A program made the translations under genes and the position numbers. From assembly GCA_021234155.1 (NCBI GenBank), contig JAJEKV010000013.1:17769781-17833780 (forward strand): a DNA stretch of 64,000 bases. The letters are read 5' to 3'. The notes below the pieces were generated by a model. That model saw nothing but the letters and a program-made list of their open reading frames with translations. It was not told where the DNA came from and made no database searches. Below, in pieces: positions 33,639 through 44,712 of the stretch (positions within the stretch are counted from its first letter, which is position 1; each line of letters opens with the position of its first letter). Source of the stretch: Isoetes taiwanensis (Eukaryota > Streptophyta > Lycopodiopsida > Isoetales > Isoetaceae).

Positions 33639-35621
33639 TTAATTTTCAAATTGTAAGGCACCAGCATACATGTTTGACATGAGGACATATCCGGCTGCAC
33701 TATGAGAATCTAAGTAATTTACATGGTATACACAACGGTCCCCAAGCTTCATATTCCTGTGAGTTTTACAAGCACTAAGAAGAGTTGTCCACCCCATAAT
33801 ATTGAATTGATTAACACCTTGGAGCAAATTCTTTGCCTCATTAAGCCTTCCTGCACGGCTTAGCAGATCAATCATGCAAGTGCAATGAGAAACTGTAGGT
33901 GCAATGGCATGATGTTCTGTCATAGACTTAAAATACCAATGACCTTCATCCACCATACCTACACGGCTGCAGGCGATCAGAATGTTAGTAAACAGTCCCT
34001 CATCTGGGTTAATGCCCTTCTTTTGCAATTCCTGAAAGCAGTTGATGGCAAGGACTCCGTGACCATGCTGCGCATATCCTGCAACCATGGCACCCCATGA
34101 CACCACATTTTGACTTGGCAATCTTATAAAAGCTTTGTATGCTTCCTCTAGACTACCACATTTTGTATACATATCAATCAGAATACTTCCAACTACCACA
34201 CTCTTACCAAATCCTTCTTTCATGATCTGGTGATGAAGTATCCTTCCCTTCTCTATAGCTCCTATGCTTCCAATTGCTTTCAGTGCACTAAAAAATGTAA
34301 CATCAGTGGGCTTTACGTCTCTATGCTGCATTTCCTCGAAACATTGTAGAGCAAGAGATCCTTGCTCATTTTGAGCATATGCTCCAATCATTGCAGTCCA
34401 TGATATGACATCTCGGTCATGCAGCCTATCAAATACCCTGCATGCCTCTCCTGGACTCTCACATTTGGCATACATATCAACAAGTGCACTTCCTACAGTG
34501 GCATTTAAGTCAGCTCCACTTTCCATAAGCTGGTAAGCATGAACAAGCCGACCTGTTTGAATATTTCCTGTGTTAGCAGATGCCTTCACCACACCCAAGA
34601 CAGTGACTTCATCTGGCATGACTCCTTCCAGCTGCATCCTCTCAAACATGTCTAGGGCAAGTTCGCTGTCATCATGGTTGGCATATCCTAAAATGAGTGC
34701 ACTCCATGAAACTACATCTGGAGATAACAATTTTTGAAACATGCAATGGGCTTCTCTCAGACAGCTGCATTTAGCATACATGTCAACAAGTGTATTCCCA
34801 ATCACAGCATTTGATTCGAGACCATCTTCGATAATAAGATAATGGACGTGCCTGCCATACTCTACAGATTGTATGCTACTAGATGCTTTCAAAACGCTCA
34901 AAAAGGTAATTTTATCTGGCTTAATACCGTCCTCTTGCATATTCTCAAAGGTTTGTAAAGCAATCACGCTCTCTCCATTATAGACATATGCTGCAACCAT
35001 AGTATTCCATGACACTACATTTCGACTGGGCAATTTCTGGAATACTTCGAACGCCTCCTTTAGTTCTCCACATTTGGCATACATGTCCAACAGGGTATTG
35101 CCCAGGATCACATCTGAGCCAAACCCATTTTCCATGACATGGACATGAACAAGCCTACCGTACAAAAACGAAGATATCAATATGCATGCCTTAAGCACTG
35201 CTAGATAGACATATTTATCACTTCTAACCTCTGCCAAATGTATTTTATGATACAGGCCTAGCACTGCATCTTGTTGCCCTGCATTCGCATTTGCTGACAT
35301 TATCGCACTCCATGAGTACACACTCGGCCTTCTGATAGTTTCAAATGCTTGCATTGCTTCAACTATGTTTCCACATGATGCAAATAGACGAATTAAATGA
35401 TTACCCAAAACCTCCAAACAATCAAGATCACTAAGAACAATAAGGGACCGTACTTGTCTGGTTGATTCTAGTTCTTTCAGGTCTCTACATTTTTGCAGAA
35501 GGCAGTACGCTTCGTTCCTTGTTAAAGGTATCCCTTCCTGCTGCATAGCCTTGGCAGATTCAAGCATCTGAATCAAAGACCCTTCTACACATAATTTGCC
35601 GAAAGTATTCCTAACAATCAT
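33639..35621 (-). CDS. PLS-class pentatricopeptide repeat protein, truncated E region
   Basis: A single open frame of 660 codons. An in-frame TAG lies 18 bases before the ATG, supporting the start. It contains about five P-L-S triplets plus flanking motifs, seen as repeated xxLxDMYAKCGxxxEA (S) and DVVSWSAMIxGYAxxG (P) blocks from about residue 70 to 600. Such proteins bind single-stranded organellar RNA, about one base per motif, and act in editing, splicing or stability. After residue 605 an E1-like segment (GWTTLLSACKTHRNMKLGD, then GYVLMSNMYAG) starts, but the protein ends at ALQFEN, so E2, E+ and DYW domains are missing. It may be a truncated allele, a protein working with a separate DYW partner, or have a spliced 3' exon. 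The N-terminus (MIVRNTFGKL) is a weak organelle signal. Confidence 0.9.
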   Translation of the reverse strand: MIVRNTFGKLCVEGSLIQMLESAKAMQQEGIPLTRNEAYCLLQKCRDLKELESTRQVRSLIVLSDLDCLEVLGNHLIRLFASCGNIVEAMQAFETIRRPSVYSWSAIMSANANAGQQDAVLGLYHKIHLAEVRSDKYVYLAVLKACILISSFLYGRLVHVHVMENGFGSDVILGNTLLDMYAKCGELKEAFEVFQKLPSRNVVSWNTMVAAYVYNGESVIALQTFENMQEDGIKPDKITFLSVLKASSSIQSVEYGRHVHYLIIEDGLESNAVIGNTLVDMYAKCSCLREAHCMFQKLLSPDVVSWSALILGYANHDDSELALDMFERMQLEGVMPDEVTVLGVVKASANTGNIQTGRLVHAYQLMESGADLNATVGSALVDMYAKCESPGEACRVFDRLHDRDVISWTAMIGAYAQNEQGSLALQCFEEMQHRDVKPTDVTFFSALKAIGSIGAIEKGRILHHQIMKEGFGKSVVVGSILIDMYTKCGSLEEAYKAFIRLPSQNVVSWGAMVAGYAQHGHGVLAINCFQELQKKGINPDEGLFTNILIACSRVGMVDEGHWYFKSMTEHHAIAPTVSHCTCMIDLLSRAGRLNEAKNLLQGVNQFNIMGWTTLLSACKTHRNMKLGDRCVYHVNYLDSHSAAGYVLMSNMYAGALQFEN

Positions 35622-35750
35622 TTGAACAAGTGCGTTCTACTCTTAAAATACAGCACGCCTTACCTCCGACTCGGACTCAGGATGGCCCATTTTCCTATCA
35701 GGTCAAGGAAGTTGTCGCCCATAGTATGAACTACCAAAAAGCACGCTAGA

Positions 35751-35858
35751 AGGACTTTGAAAGATATAATTTTCTCGAAAAAGTTCTTGAAGTGCCGCAA
35801 GAACCAACAGAAGGACTTTGAAAGATATAATTTTCTCTAAAAAGTTATTGAAGTGCCA
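35751..35858. repeat. 61-bp tandem duplication
   Basis: AGGACTTTGAAAGATATAAT begins two copies at 35751 and 35812 that differ at a few bases. It lies 130 bp upstream of the PPR start codon, so it may fall in the promoter or 5' UTR. Confidence 0.85.
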
Positions 35859-36218
35859 CGTAAATGCAACTTAGGTTGCATTCTGCCATATCCGCCAATG
35901 GCATTGCGCCATCTGGCGAAGGTTCTCTTCCGGAACCTCTGTGAAACTCAAGAGCACCGGCAGTTCTTGAAATTACTTGGATTTACCTCTCATCTCAAGC
36001 GATTTACCTCTCGTTAGGCCATCTACTTTGGGTGCGAAGCTTTCTACCCGATTACGAAGTTTTACCCCGATTGAGAAAGAATGCAACCTAAGTTGCATCC
36101 ACGTTATAAGAATGGCGGTTCTTGCCCGATTCGAGGAGTCATCCACCAAGGCCTCGGCTTCCGTGGCGTCGAATCCTCCAAGGAACCGGCGATTACCTAT
36201 ATTCTACTCGGTGAGACC

Positions 36219-36221
<3 letters not shown>

Positions 36222-36264
<43 letters not shown>

Positions 36265-36269
36265 TAGAT
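36222..36269. repeat. (GA)n microsatellite passing into GATA
   Basis: About 19 GA dinucleotides are followed by three GATA units. Confidence 0.95.
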
Positions 36270-36649
36270 GAAGGGATAAACACCCACGAGAGCCCATTAC
36301 CTCGGATAAAGCTGGCGAGGGAGGAGGCGAGCAGTTTATCAAAAAACTCGAATGTGTTATCACTACTGAAGGCGAACAAAGGCTGCCTCATCCGGATTCT
36401 TTGAATTATCGGAGGTTGGGCGGCGGCGGATGGGTTATCGAGAGGTTTGGGAGGTTTTGCTTCGATTATCTCCGAGGTTTAGAACATCGGATCGATTATC
36501 ATAGGTTGAGGATGTCCCTCGTAAGATGCGCTGCCCCGTCCACCGTTTGTGCCTTGTTGTTTGTGCCTCGAAGTTTTGATTGCCTATTATGCCCTATCCG
36601 CGGGGCATGAATCAATAATGGAGAATGCTTGGATCCAACTGCTTGGGTT

Positions 36650-36673
36650 AAAGATAGATAGATAGATAGATAG
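36650..36673. repeat. Short (GATA)n microsatellite
   Basis: About six GATA units. The same motif recurs in the longer array at 37122-37217. Confidence 0.9.
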
Positions 36674-37000
36674 GGAGGGGTGCCCATAAAAGCCCACTTA
36701 AGGGTAAAAAATTATATTATGATGGGTCTAATTGGTTTTAATCACCTATTTTGATATAACACAATAAAATTTCAAAGTTTAGCTTTCAATTGGTACTAAA
36801 CATGAGTTGTTTTCGACAAATCGAATGCTTTCGCTATGAAGATTTTAAGTTCTATCCTTATTTTGATCCCAATAGACCACTAAATGCCTTGATGGACCAC
36901 TAAAAGACGCTTGATGGACCGCCAATGCTCACACTTGCGATTGGCCTACAAGTGCCCATTAATAGACCATGCATTTAGCTCAATTTTTAGTACTTTTTAA

Positions 37001-37092
37001 GGTGGGCTATTGTAGGGCTATTAAAGGGCTAAAGTGGGCTATTAAAGGGTAAAAAGTGGGCCATTAAAGGGCAAAAAGTGGGCCATTGAAGG
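37001..37092. repeat. Tandem repeat of about 22 bp
   Basis: Four or five imperfect units of the type AAAGTGGGCCATTAAAGGGC are arranged head-to-tail. No coding function is seen. Confidence 0.85.
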
Positions 37093-37121
37093 GGAGTGGT
37101 TGGAAGAGGGGCACCCTCCCC

Positions 37122-37217
<96 letters not shown>
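37122..37217. repeat. (GATA)n array at the 3' tail of LINE C
   Basis: About 24 GATA units directly adjoin the 3' end of the minus-strand LINE C. Beyond them the sequence GATAGAGTTTTTTATCG occurs twice (37212-37228 and 37239-37255). The array is therefore best read as the simple-sequence tail of LINE C, expanded after insertion. Confidence 0.9.
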
Positions 37218-37447
37218 GTTTTTTATCGATAAATAAATAGATAGAGTTTTTTATCGTCCACGGAGACCAATGGCCTATGGGATCCAAACAGGAGGTGCAG
37301 CAAGCATATTACTGTCCGGGTTAAAAAACCCCTTCCCTGCCCCGAAGGGTTGTTTAGGGAAAAAACCATGACAGGAATAGGTTTGCTGTCAAATTGTACA
37401 AATACAAACACAAATATATATCATGGGGAAAGAAATATGTACACGTA

Positions 37448-38011
37448 TCAGGTAAGTGCCCGAGGACCAAGCTGATCTCGGCGATCCATGATCTCTTGAA
37501 AGTATGATCCCAACCTCCGTACCGAGCCCATGCGCAACTCATACCAGGATTGGCTAGGAGGGACCAGCTCAGCATAGCGTATCCGAATGTCATCATTTGC
37601 AAGACAACACTGAAGGGTGTGGCATTCGTCTTCCACATCTCCAACCTGACAGCATTGACAAAACCTCTCTTGACCGACTCCCCAATCCATCTCCGTCTCA
37701 ATCCAGAGATGGTGTGCACCTGTGCAGATAGAGGCAATGTCTCTGTGCTTTTTCATGTGTAGATAAGTGCGCAGGTAGTATTGCAGACCCCTCCCCAACA
37801 TGGGATTTATGTGGTGTTGATAATTTGCCGTCTTGACCTGTTCAAGGGTGCTGGCATCCCATAGCTTGTTGAGGAAGCATGTGTCAGTGGTATGCGAGGC
37901 TGTGGCGATGCGCCGTTCGTTTGCACTTTCGGATGCACCTATGCTCCACACATTCCATCGGCCCAGCCACCGGCTCTCTTTCCCCTTGGCCTTTTTAGGC
38001 ATTGAGGCCAC
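37448..38011 (-). pseudogene. LINE C C-terminal Cys/His domain
   Basis: A 187-codon open frame contains CQCCQVGDVEDECHTLQCC, a CCHC-like cluster followed by IRIRYAELVP. LINEs A and B have related clusters. It probably forms the C-terminal part of the LINE protein, but a frameshift separates it from the RT. Confidence 0.75.
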
Positions 38012-38291
38012 ATTGCCACAGTGTAAGCGAGGTTAGGGAGACTATCGTCTATGCTGACCACCTTCTGGAAGTAGACGATGTGTCTGTCAAGGGCCCCCTT
38101 TAAAGAGGCAAGAAATCTGTTTCCTGCAACAGTATCTGGAATGGGACTATGGACTTCACCCCTAGGGTTTGTGCCAATAAAGCTTTATGCACCTGCTCCA
38201 AGTCATTCCAAGTGGCGAGGGAAATCACCGGACCCCAGACCTCTACCCCGTATAAAAGCATAAGTTCTACTAGCACCTTGAATAGGTGCGA

Positions 38292-38965
38292 TTAGTGGGT
38301 CCAATCATACAACTCTGCCTTGTGGCTATTGTTCTGTATTGCATAGAGTGCCTTCCAACCTGTTGTGGCTCGCAGCCTGATGGAATTGTCCCAGTTCATG
38401 CCGGACGAGAACTCCGCCCCCAAATATTTGTAAGCGGACACCACTTCAACATTTTGGCCACGATAAGAGAGGGTTGGGGCCCTTGGCTGGCGTGTGGACG
38501 ATACAAGAACTACCTTGGTCTTGGCTACGTTGACGCGCATGTCAGTCATCTGGCAAAATGTGTTCAGGGCATCGAGATGGCATTGCATGTCTGTCTGAAT
38601 GTGTGCTAGGAGGTCTACATCATCAGCATAGATCAGCTGCCTGGTGATCTGATGTAGTAGTTGAGCCCCAATGCCTTCATTATCAGTGAGCCATCTCTCC
38701 AGCTGATCAATATACAGGCCAAATAGTGTGGGGGAGAGAGGGCATCCCTGGCGGACCCCGATACTGCTCTCAAATGGTTGGCCCGTCGGTTGCAGCCGGC
38801 CTGTGCATATCTCATACAACCTGTACACCGCGTTCTGCAGTTCGGCAGTGTCAAAAGCCTTGGCAAAGTCTATAAAGCAGCGATATAGTTCTTGCCGACG
38901 GTTCCTACTGTTCTCAACCAGAGTCCGTAGCGTGAAGATATGATCTATGGTTGAGTGTCTCATCG
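38292..38965 (-). pseudogene. LINE C reverse transcriptase core
   Basis: The frame reads HSTIDHIFTLRTLVENS, FIDFAKAFDT, then directly AELQNAVYRLYE, so about 20 residues present in other copies are deleted. It continues with GVRQGCPLSPTLFGLYID and QLIYADDVDLLAH (intact YADD, about 38620) and the thumb YKYLGAEF. Upstream of HSTIDH the homology is broken by an insertion. Confidence 0.85.
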
Positions 38966-39285
38966 GCTTTGAATCATGCACGCGATAAGTGCCGCGCCTG
39001 GCGCCTCGCCCATCCGTCAAGCTGCCCGTTCGAGGATCCCGTGAGAGCTTTGCGGGATATCACTTAGTGTATAAAGGGATACGTAATGCGAGGAAAGGGT
39101 CATAAAAACCCTTATTATAACGCTTTTTAAGGTCTAAAAACCCCTTTCCATTATGAAATACATCACTAGATATTGGATTTTTAAGGTCTAAAGAACCCTT
39201 CCGCATGCGTATTAAAATGCGCTTTAGGTTAAAAACCCCTTATCGTCCACTCACATGGTATATCGCCCTACACTATGTGAATCGG
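38966..39285. mobile_element. Unclassified insertion inside LINE C RT
   Basis: LINE homology stops before HSTIDH and resumes near 39290 with ANYRP. The roughly 320 bp between have no LINE counterpart. They contain repeated TTTTTAAGGTCTAAAAACCCC-like phrases and a TTATCGTCCACTCACATGG segment that recalls the LINE 3' terminus read on the minus strand. It could be a small nonautonomous element or a rearranged LINE tail. Some RT sequence may also be lost here. Confidence 0.4.
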
Positions 39286-39757
39286 GGAGCTTTGCAAGCG
39301 ATGGAGCGGATCATGATGGTCGGTAATTGGCGGGCGATCGCGGGTCTCTGCCTTGTAGATTGGGACAACCGCTAGTGGTCCATTGTGGGGAAAACCTTCC
39401 GCAATGTCTTTTGAACATGTCGGTGAGTACCGGGTGCCATGGATGGTCACGCCCACTTGAGTAAATCCGCCTGCATACCGTCAAGGTCTGGTGCTTTGCC
39501 ATTGGCTAAACGTTGCAGCCCCTGCGTTACCTCCGCCTCCGTGATTTCCAACACTGGGCCCTGCTGGGGGAGGTAATGCCATCCGTGCACCCGCAGGGTT
39601 GTAGAGCTGCTGTAGCTATTGCCCCCACTAGTCTGGAGTGATGTTTCCTGTGGGCGGTACTGGTCTCCTGAGCACTCTTCGCCAGAAGGTCTTGGGATGA
39701 CGTTCCAGGAGGAAGAACGTTTCATGTTGATGGGCCGCAATGTACCTGACCTTTCAC

Positions 39758-39880
39758 ACTACATTGCTTGGTTGGGCCCTGCCCCCAACCACCTTACATT
39801 GCGTCTGTTGGGATTTGACCCCCAACAGTACCGAGTGCGATTCTGGGCGGTCTCGAACTCGAGACCACATTGCTAAGGAA
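39758..39880 (-). mobile_element. SINE-like insertion in LINE C
   Basis: LINE C reads AINQYHTF up to about 39880 and resumes with ARYIAAHQHE at about 39757; LINE B has these two pieces nearly adjacent. The inserted about 120 bp has a B-box-like AGTTCGAGACC on the minus strand (39859-39849) and two body units that each start with GCAATGTA and contain GGTTGGGG. The same units occur at 56222-56345. It is a probable tRNA-derived SINE without a visible tail. Confidence 0.55.
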
Positions 39881-40139
39881 AGTGTGATATTGATTGATTG
39901 CATCTGAGCATATAGCAGGATCTGTGACTTGGCAGAGGCAACGTTTGCGTTCTTTGCACTCGGCATCGAACCACTGGTTACGCAGGAAGGTCGTAGTTTT
40001 TGAGGCTTTCCGGGGGTGGCTTCTCCCAAAATATCTCTCTGCAGTAGCCCCTAGGACGTCTATGAGCCTTCCTGCCTGTTGCTCCAGCATTGAGCACTAT
40101 GAGATGCCTGTCAGGTCCTCCGTAAGCATCTGTGAGTAA

Positions 40140-41034
40140 ATATGAGTGCACTCATAGTCCAGTCTAAGCTGGGGCATACGAGGAGGTATTGGACAGGCGT
40201 CTGAAGCAACTTACCAAGCCAGCTGCAAGTAGAGCAGTAGGTGGTCTGAGTCCACCTCCTCATCTCTACCATCTGTTCCCACTCGAAAATGTTTGACGAG
40301 ATGCATGTCCTGCTCGGCCACCAAAACATAGTCTATCACGCTGGACCCGCCTCTCTGGTTCTCCTGCCTGCAAGTGTGCTAGCTGGAGGATGGCCACTGT
40401 GCCAGTCCATTGCAAATTACTAGGTCAAAGATACTGCAGAGCAGCAACAACTGCCTCCCATAGAGCGAGATCTGAATGTCAGTTGATGCTCGTGGCCAAG
40501 CTCCTTCTGAAGGGCTCAGTTGCAATACATCATCTATCAGAGGGTCAAATCTCATCAGCTGTTCTATGCCAGTGCAGGCATTGAAGTCTCCAACGAGCAT
40601 GACACTACCCTCCTGCTTGTGCTGCTGTATATCATCATACAGATCGACATAGGGCTCCAATCTATCCACATCCGGATGGGTGTGATAGAAGTTGCTCTCG
40701 GCATGTGGGAAGTAGCAGGCCGCCACAAAGAGAGGGCTACCACTGCAATTCTGCATGCGCACCCACATGTACCTGTTATGTTTGTCTGTCTTGCATAGGG
40801 AAACTGACTGTGCCAGGGCTGTCTGGTAGTAGCGGGCAACCCCTTCGTGCCCCCGCTTTCCTGTGCATTCATTGAAGACGGGCGATGGTATCCTGGCAAG
40901 TCGGGTAGTCTATGTCCAGCATGCTCCCATGTTTCCATGAGGAAGATGAGGTCCATATCGACGACAACCGAGTTGAAACTGCCTCCCTTCTTCCATGAGA
41001 AGCCCACCAATTTCAAGAGACCATGCGCAGGCAC
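40140..41034 (-). pseudogene. LINE C AP endonuclease
   Basis: Frames on the minus strand start with GFSWKKGGSFNSVVVDMD and METWEHAGHRLPDLPGY (41034 downward), then pass to VGDFNACTGIEQL (about 40590) and VIDYVLVAEQD, ending with SDHLLLY. The metal-binding GDFNA and the catalytic SDH are both kept. One or two frameshifts separate the parts. Confidence 0.8.
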
Positions 41035-41403
41035 AATCCCTATTCACTGGCAGGAGCTGCATCAGTAGATGTGGTGGTGGCAGCACAAGGGGTGGTGGTG
41101 GAGGTGGAGGCGGCATGTGGCATGCTGGAAGTGGCAAGTGAGGCCATTGTAGCAGGATGTGCAACTGGAGTTGCAGCAGAAAGGCCTCGAGGATTTGAGG
41201 TGCCTGCACCAGCATTTAGTGGCCTAATGTTCTGCGTCCTTCCTCGGACCAGTCCTGCTGTCCCTCCTTGTTTGCAAACATTCTTGACTTTCTCCAGCTC
41301 ATGCCTGCGGTCCTCGTGCTATGTCGGAGTCAGATCCCGGTCCACGTACAGGGCAGTCCCCTTCAACTGCCTGCCCTGGCGTGAGATGGTTGCTTGCCCT
41401 TGA
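41030..41403 (-). pseudogene. LINE C ORF1 C-terminal remnant
   Basis: The minus strand reads ATISRQGRQLKGTALYVDRD, then an Ala/Thr/Ser-rich stretch that ends just before the endonuclease start. The position upstream of ORF2 and the Ala-rich tail match the remnant in LINE B. Sequence beyond about 41430 no longer looks like the element, so the copy is 5'-truncated. Confidence 0.55.
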
Positions 41404-41430
41404 GCATTCCTGACTGTGAAGGTCAAATAC

Positions 41431-43639
41431 TAAAGGCTAGGACACTAAACAACATTCTCAAAAAGGTGCTAATATTCATAAATAGATCCAAGGAACTTAT
41501 AGATTTTGCATGCAAAGGACAAGGGACTCCGGATGCCAAAACCAAGATAGAAGAAGTGACAAGAAGGAAACTGGCATAAAACTAAAGAAACCTATCAAGT
41601 GTAGAGCAAGGCGGAGTAAAGTGGGACGAATAGGACTTAAGGCAATAGAAACCGCTCTCAGAATTGAAGGGCAAGAAACAAACTACAACTAAGAATATCA
41701 TGAGACAAGAACACTAAGAGCAAAGGACAGAAATCAATGAGTCAAAGAATTGAAGGGGCACATGGCTGGGTGGTCGTAACAATGACAAGGAACAAGCCAC
41801 CTAAGGGAATATAACATCGAATATGCAACCAAAACTCACAAATATCAATGTAGCAAGAACTTCAACAGATCAAGATATAAGACATACGAATGCAAACTAA
41901 GATATGGCCCTGGGGATTGTTTAAGGTTTTTTCTCTTCCGACTTCTCAAAGTTTTGGGAAGGGTCTTGTTTATTTGAAAATAGCTAAGAATGATCAGATT
42001 GTTTTGCCAAAGTTTTCCGATTGGGTAGTCAACAGTTATTGTAATTGAAGCATGGTGAACACATCCTCACTTCTTCCTTCCATACACTAGTATCCATTTT
42101 ATAGAATCCTATCTATCATGTAGTCTACACTTTGGTTATTTCTACACTTCGGTTATTTGGACGTTGACAACATGCTTAGGAAAAAAACCATGTTCGGCTT
42201 AGCATGTATTTTCATGGGTTGTCTTTTTTGGGTTCAAACCATTGTTGCATGGGCTAGAAGAATATCCGCAATTGTACAGTCAATACTAGTTGTACAGTTT
42301 AGATTAGCAAACCACTCCGTGTTACGTGAGGTGATTGGGTGCTTGGATCGCCGTTGATTAGTGTGAGCCTTCATTAAGCCACCATTCGCCCGTCAAAAGG
42401 ATCCCCCATCGCAAGCATAGGGACCAGCAGTGGTAGCTGGGACTATGAATGCCTTTCTTCTGCCTCCTTAGACAAGATTGAATCCGAGTTGCAGGAGCTT
42501 CTCAAAGGCTAGACGAGTCATATTTTCATCGCTCCCTTCCAAGAAATATTTGGCCGTACCCTTCAAGCCGAAGGATATCTTACCAAATGCCAAAGACATG
42601 TTCTCTTCACAATGGCAAACTTGCATTCATCTGCATTGTATAAGTCTGTAGTAGGGGCTATTAATTTGCATTCATTTTCTACGACAATGGTAGATGTTTT
42701 TGCATCGATTCTACAATCTGGTGAGGGGATTTGGGTGTTGTTACAAAATGGTCGCAAGGGCAACCCACAGTGCATCAGCACTTTTTTATTTTCAATGAAG
42801 AGAGATGAGTTTGAAGAGCGATGACTACAAGCTCATCTCATGCATGATCACGGATGCAAAAACATTCAATGATAAGCGTTATCATAATGCCAACTTATCA
42901 TCAAGCATCATGGTGACAACATAACAAGAACTTGTATAATTACAATTTTATACATTCAGGCAGGGGCAATAACATGAGTCGAGAAACTAGTCTATGAATT
43001 GGGTTCTTTGCATGACAGAACATCAAATTTTTGCTATAATTGGATGCTAACCTTTCCACTAGATATTAACATTGCTTGGCATTGCACTAGCTTTTTGCAT
43101 TAACTTATATGCAATTCAACACTATCGTATGAATATCATGACTAATAGGGCTTTGTTTCAAATTTGACCTCTATATAAAGTACCTTAATAATAAATCAAC
43201 TTAAGAGCTATACCTTGCTATGTGGACTGATTCATATATTTTTTACTTATGTGGAATTTAAAATATTATACAGTCATAAGAAATCACACATAAATGGTTG
43301 TAGAAAATAAGAATAGATGATAAAGATACAAATGCAAAAAATGACTTACCACCTTGCTAGCAACACTTTTGGGTTTATTGTGCAACTGTTGAAACGAGTG
43401 TTCATGCCTCATCGTATTTACTGCCTTGCCTCCAAGTAGACTAGAATTTACTATTTGTGCTCGTTGGGATGGATTTAAGCCCTTTATTGAGTAAGGACTT
43501 TGATATCGAGAATATAAAAGACCTAGAATCTCTGGTGTCTTAGGTTGAAAATGAAATAAATAATAGGCTAAGTAGAGCAACATTACATTAATTAATATAT
43601 ACATGTCCATCATATGAGTAGCCAGTTAGGTGGGACTAA
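41431..43639. other. Intergenic DNA without recognisable genes
   Basis: Short frames at 41394-41579, 42157-42357 and 42612-42824 on the + strand have no known motifs. The minus strand near 42480-42600 gives GTAKYFLEGSDENMTRLA, which hints at a retrotransposon Gag fragment but is too short to call. A-rich around 41550-41900. Confidence 0.4.
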
Positions 43640-44697
43640 CTTAGCATAATGTGGCCGGATTTGGTTGAATACTGGACAATTCTAAATAGTGTGACACTCA
43701 TTTTCGATAACTCCCAGCTGGCAATACGGACAGAGCTTGTCTTCTCATGCCTCTCAGATCCATCTGTCTATCTCAATTCTGAAGCGATGCGCACCTGTGC
43801 AAATGGATGCTATCATTTCATTGGCAAACATATATGCAAGTATAGTTGTGTACCTCGTCCAAGCATGGGCTTTATATAGCTTTGGTAATGTGTTGTCTTG
43901 GCCTGTTACAGAGCACCAGCATCTCAAAGTTTACTGAGGAAGCAATCGTCGAGCCTCAAGGTATAATGATCCTCTTCAGTTTGTACTTGTATGCACCTGT
44001 ACTCCTGCACATTCCATTGGAAGAACTATTGAGATGGTTTTTCCTTCCACTAGACTTTGAGGCACTGGAGATCCATTGCCATGGTATAAACGAGGTTAGG
44101 AAGACGAGCATTGCCCATACTGATCACCCCCTGAAAGTAGATGAGGCAGTAGTCGAGTGTACCCCTCCAGAGGCAAGAAACATGTCTCCTGTAAAGGAAT
44201 TTGATATGAGACCATGGATTTCACCTCAAGTGCCTGAGCTAAGAAGGATTTCTGCACATGCTCCAAGTCATTCTAGGTGGCAAGAGACACTGTGTCCCTG
44301 ACATCAACCCCATATAGGAGAACGTGCTTCACCAAGATTCTGAACAAGTGCGACTCATAGGCCCAGTCGTATGCTTGGTAATTGTAGTTCTGCATTGCAT
44401 ACAGTGCCTTTAGCCCACCAACACTCATAGTCGAGTAGATTTGTCCCAAAATGTGGTAGAAGGAAACTTCACTCCCAAATATATGTAGGTTAGTGCAACC
44501 TCCATATTTTGATCCAAATAAGCGAAGGAGGGCCAGCTTGGCTGGCATGAGGATGAGACGAGCAATACATTTATCTTAGCCAAATTAATGCTCATTCTAG
44601 TGGCCTGGCAGAAGGTATCAAGGCATCCAGATGGTATTGCATGTCATCGGGGATGTAAGCCAAGAGTTCCTCAACGTCGACGTATATGAGCTCTATA
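43640..44697 (-). mobile_element. LINE E, fragment of the same LINE family
   Basis: Minus-strand fragments match the RT thumb and C-terminal region of LINEs C and D, for example GLKALYAMQNYNYQAYDWAY (44273-44548). The YADD-region phrase YIDVEELLAYI lies near 44690. The homology ends about 18 bp before a CACTA-type terminus at 44713. The 3' end is also missing (near 43640), so it is truncated on both sides. Confidence 0.75.
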
Positions 44698-44712
44698 TTG
44701 TTTACAGTCAAA

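Larger units (their letters stand above)
35622..37121. other. Region upstream of the PPR gene, repeats only
   Basis: This holds the PPR promoter side and several short repeats listed separately. A region at 35860-36200 contains two inverted phrases of GCAACTTAGGTTGCAT type (35868-35883 and 36084-36097). No gene is recognised. Confidence 0.4.
37218..41430 (-). mobile_element. LINE C, best-preserved LINE of the family
   Basis: On the minus strand the order is ORF1 C-terminus (41403-41030), AP endonuclease (41034-40140), RT (39740-38290) and a C-terminal Cys/His domain (38011-37448). A 3' UTR with a GC-rich stem-loop (about 37330-37360) follows. The 3' end reads CATAGGCC..TTGGTCTCCGTGGACGATAAAAA, then the GATA tail. 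YADD and SDH active-site motifs are retained. A deletion in RT, two internal insertions (38965-39285 and 39758-39880) and frameshifts inactivate it. Confidence 0.9.

Noticed and set aside
37042-37287. Open frame with LSIYLSIYLS repeats
   Set aside because: It is a reading of the GATA array next to LINE C.
43846-44301. 151-codon + strand open frame
   Set aside because: It overlaps LINE E, whose protein homology is on the minus strand, so it is a shadow frame.
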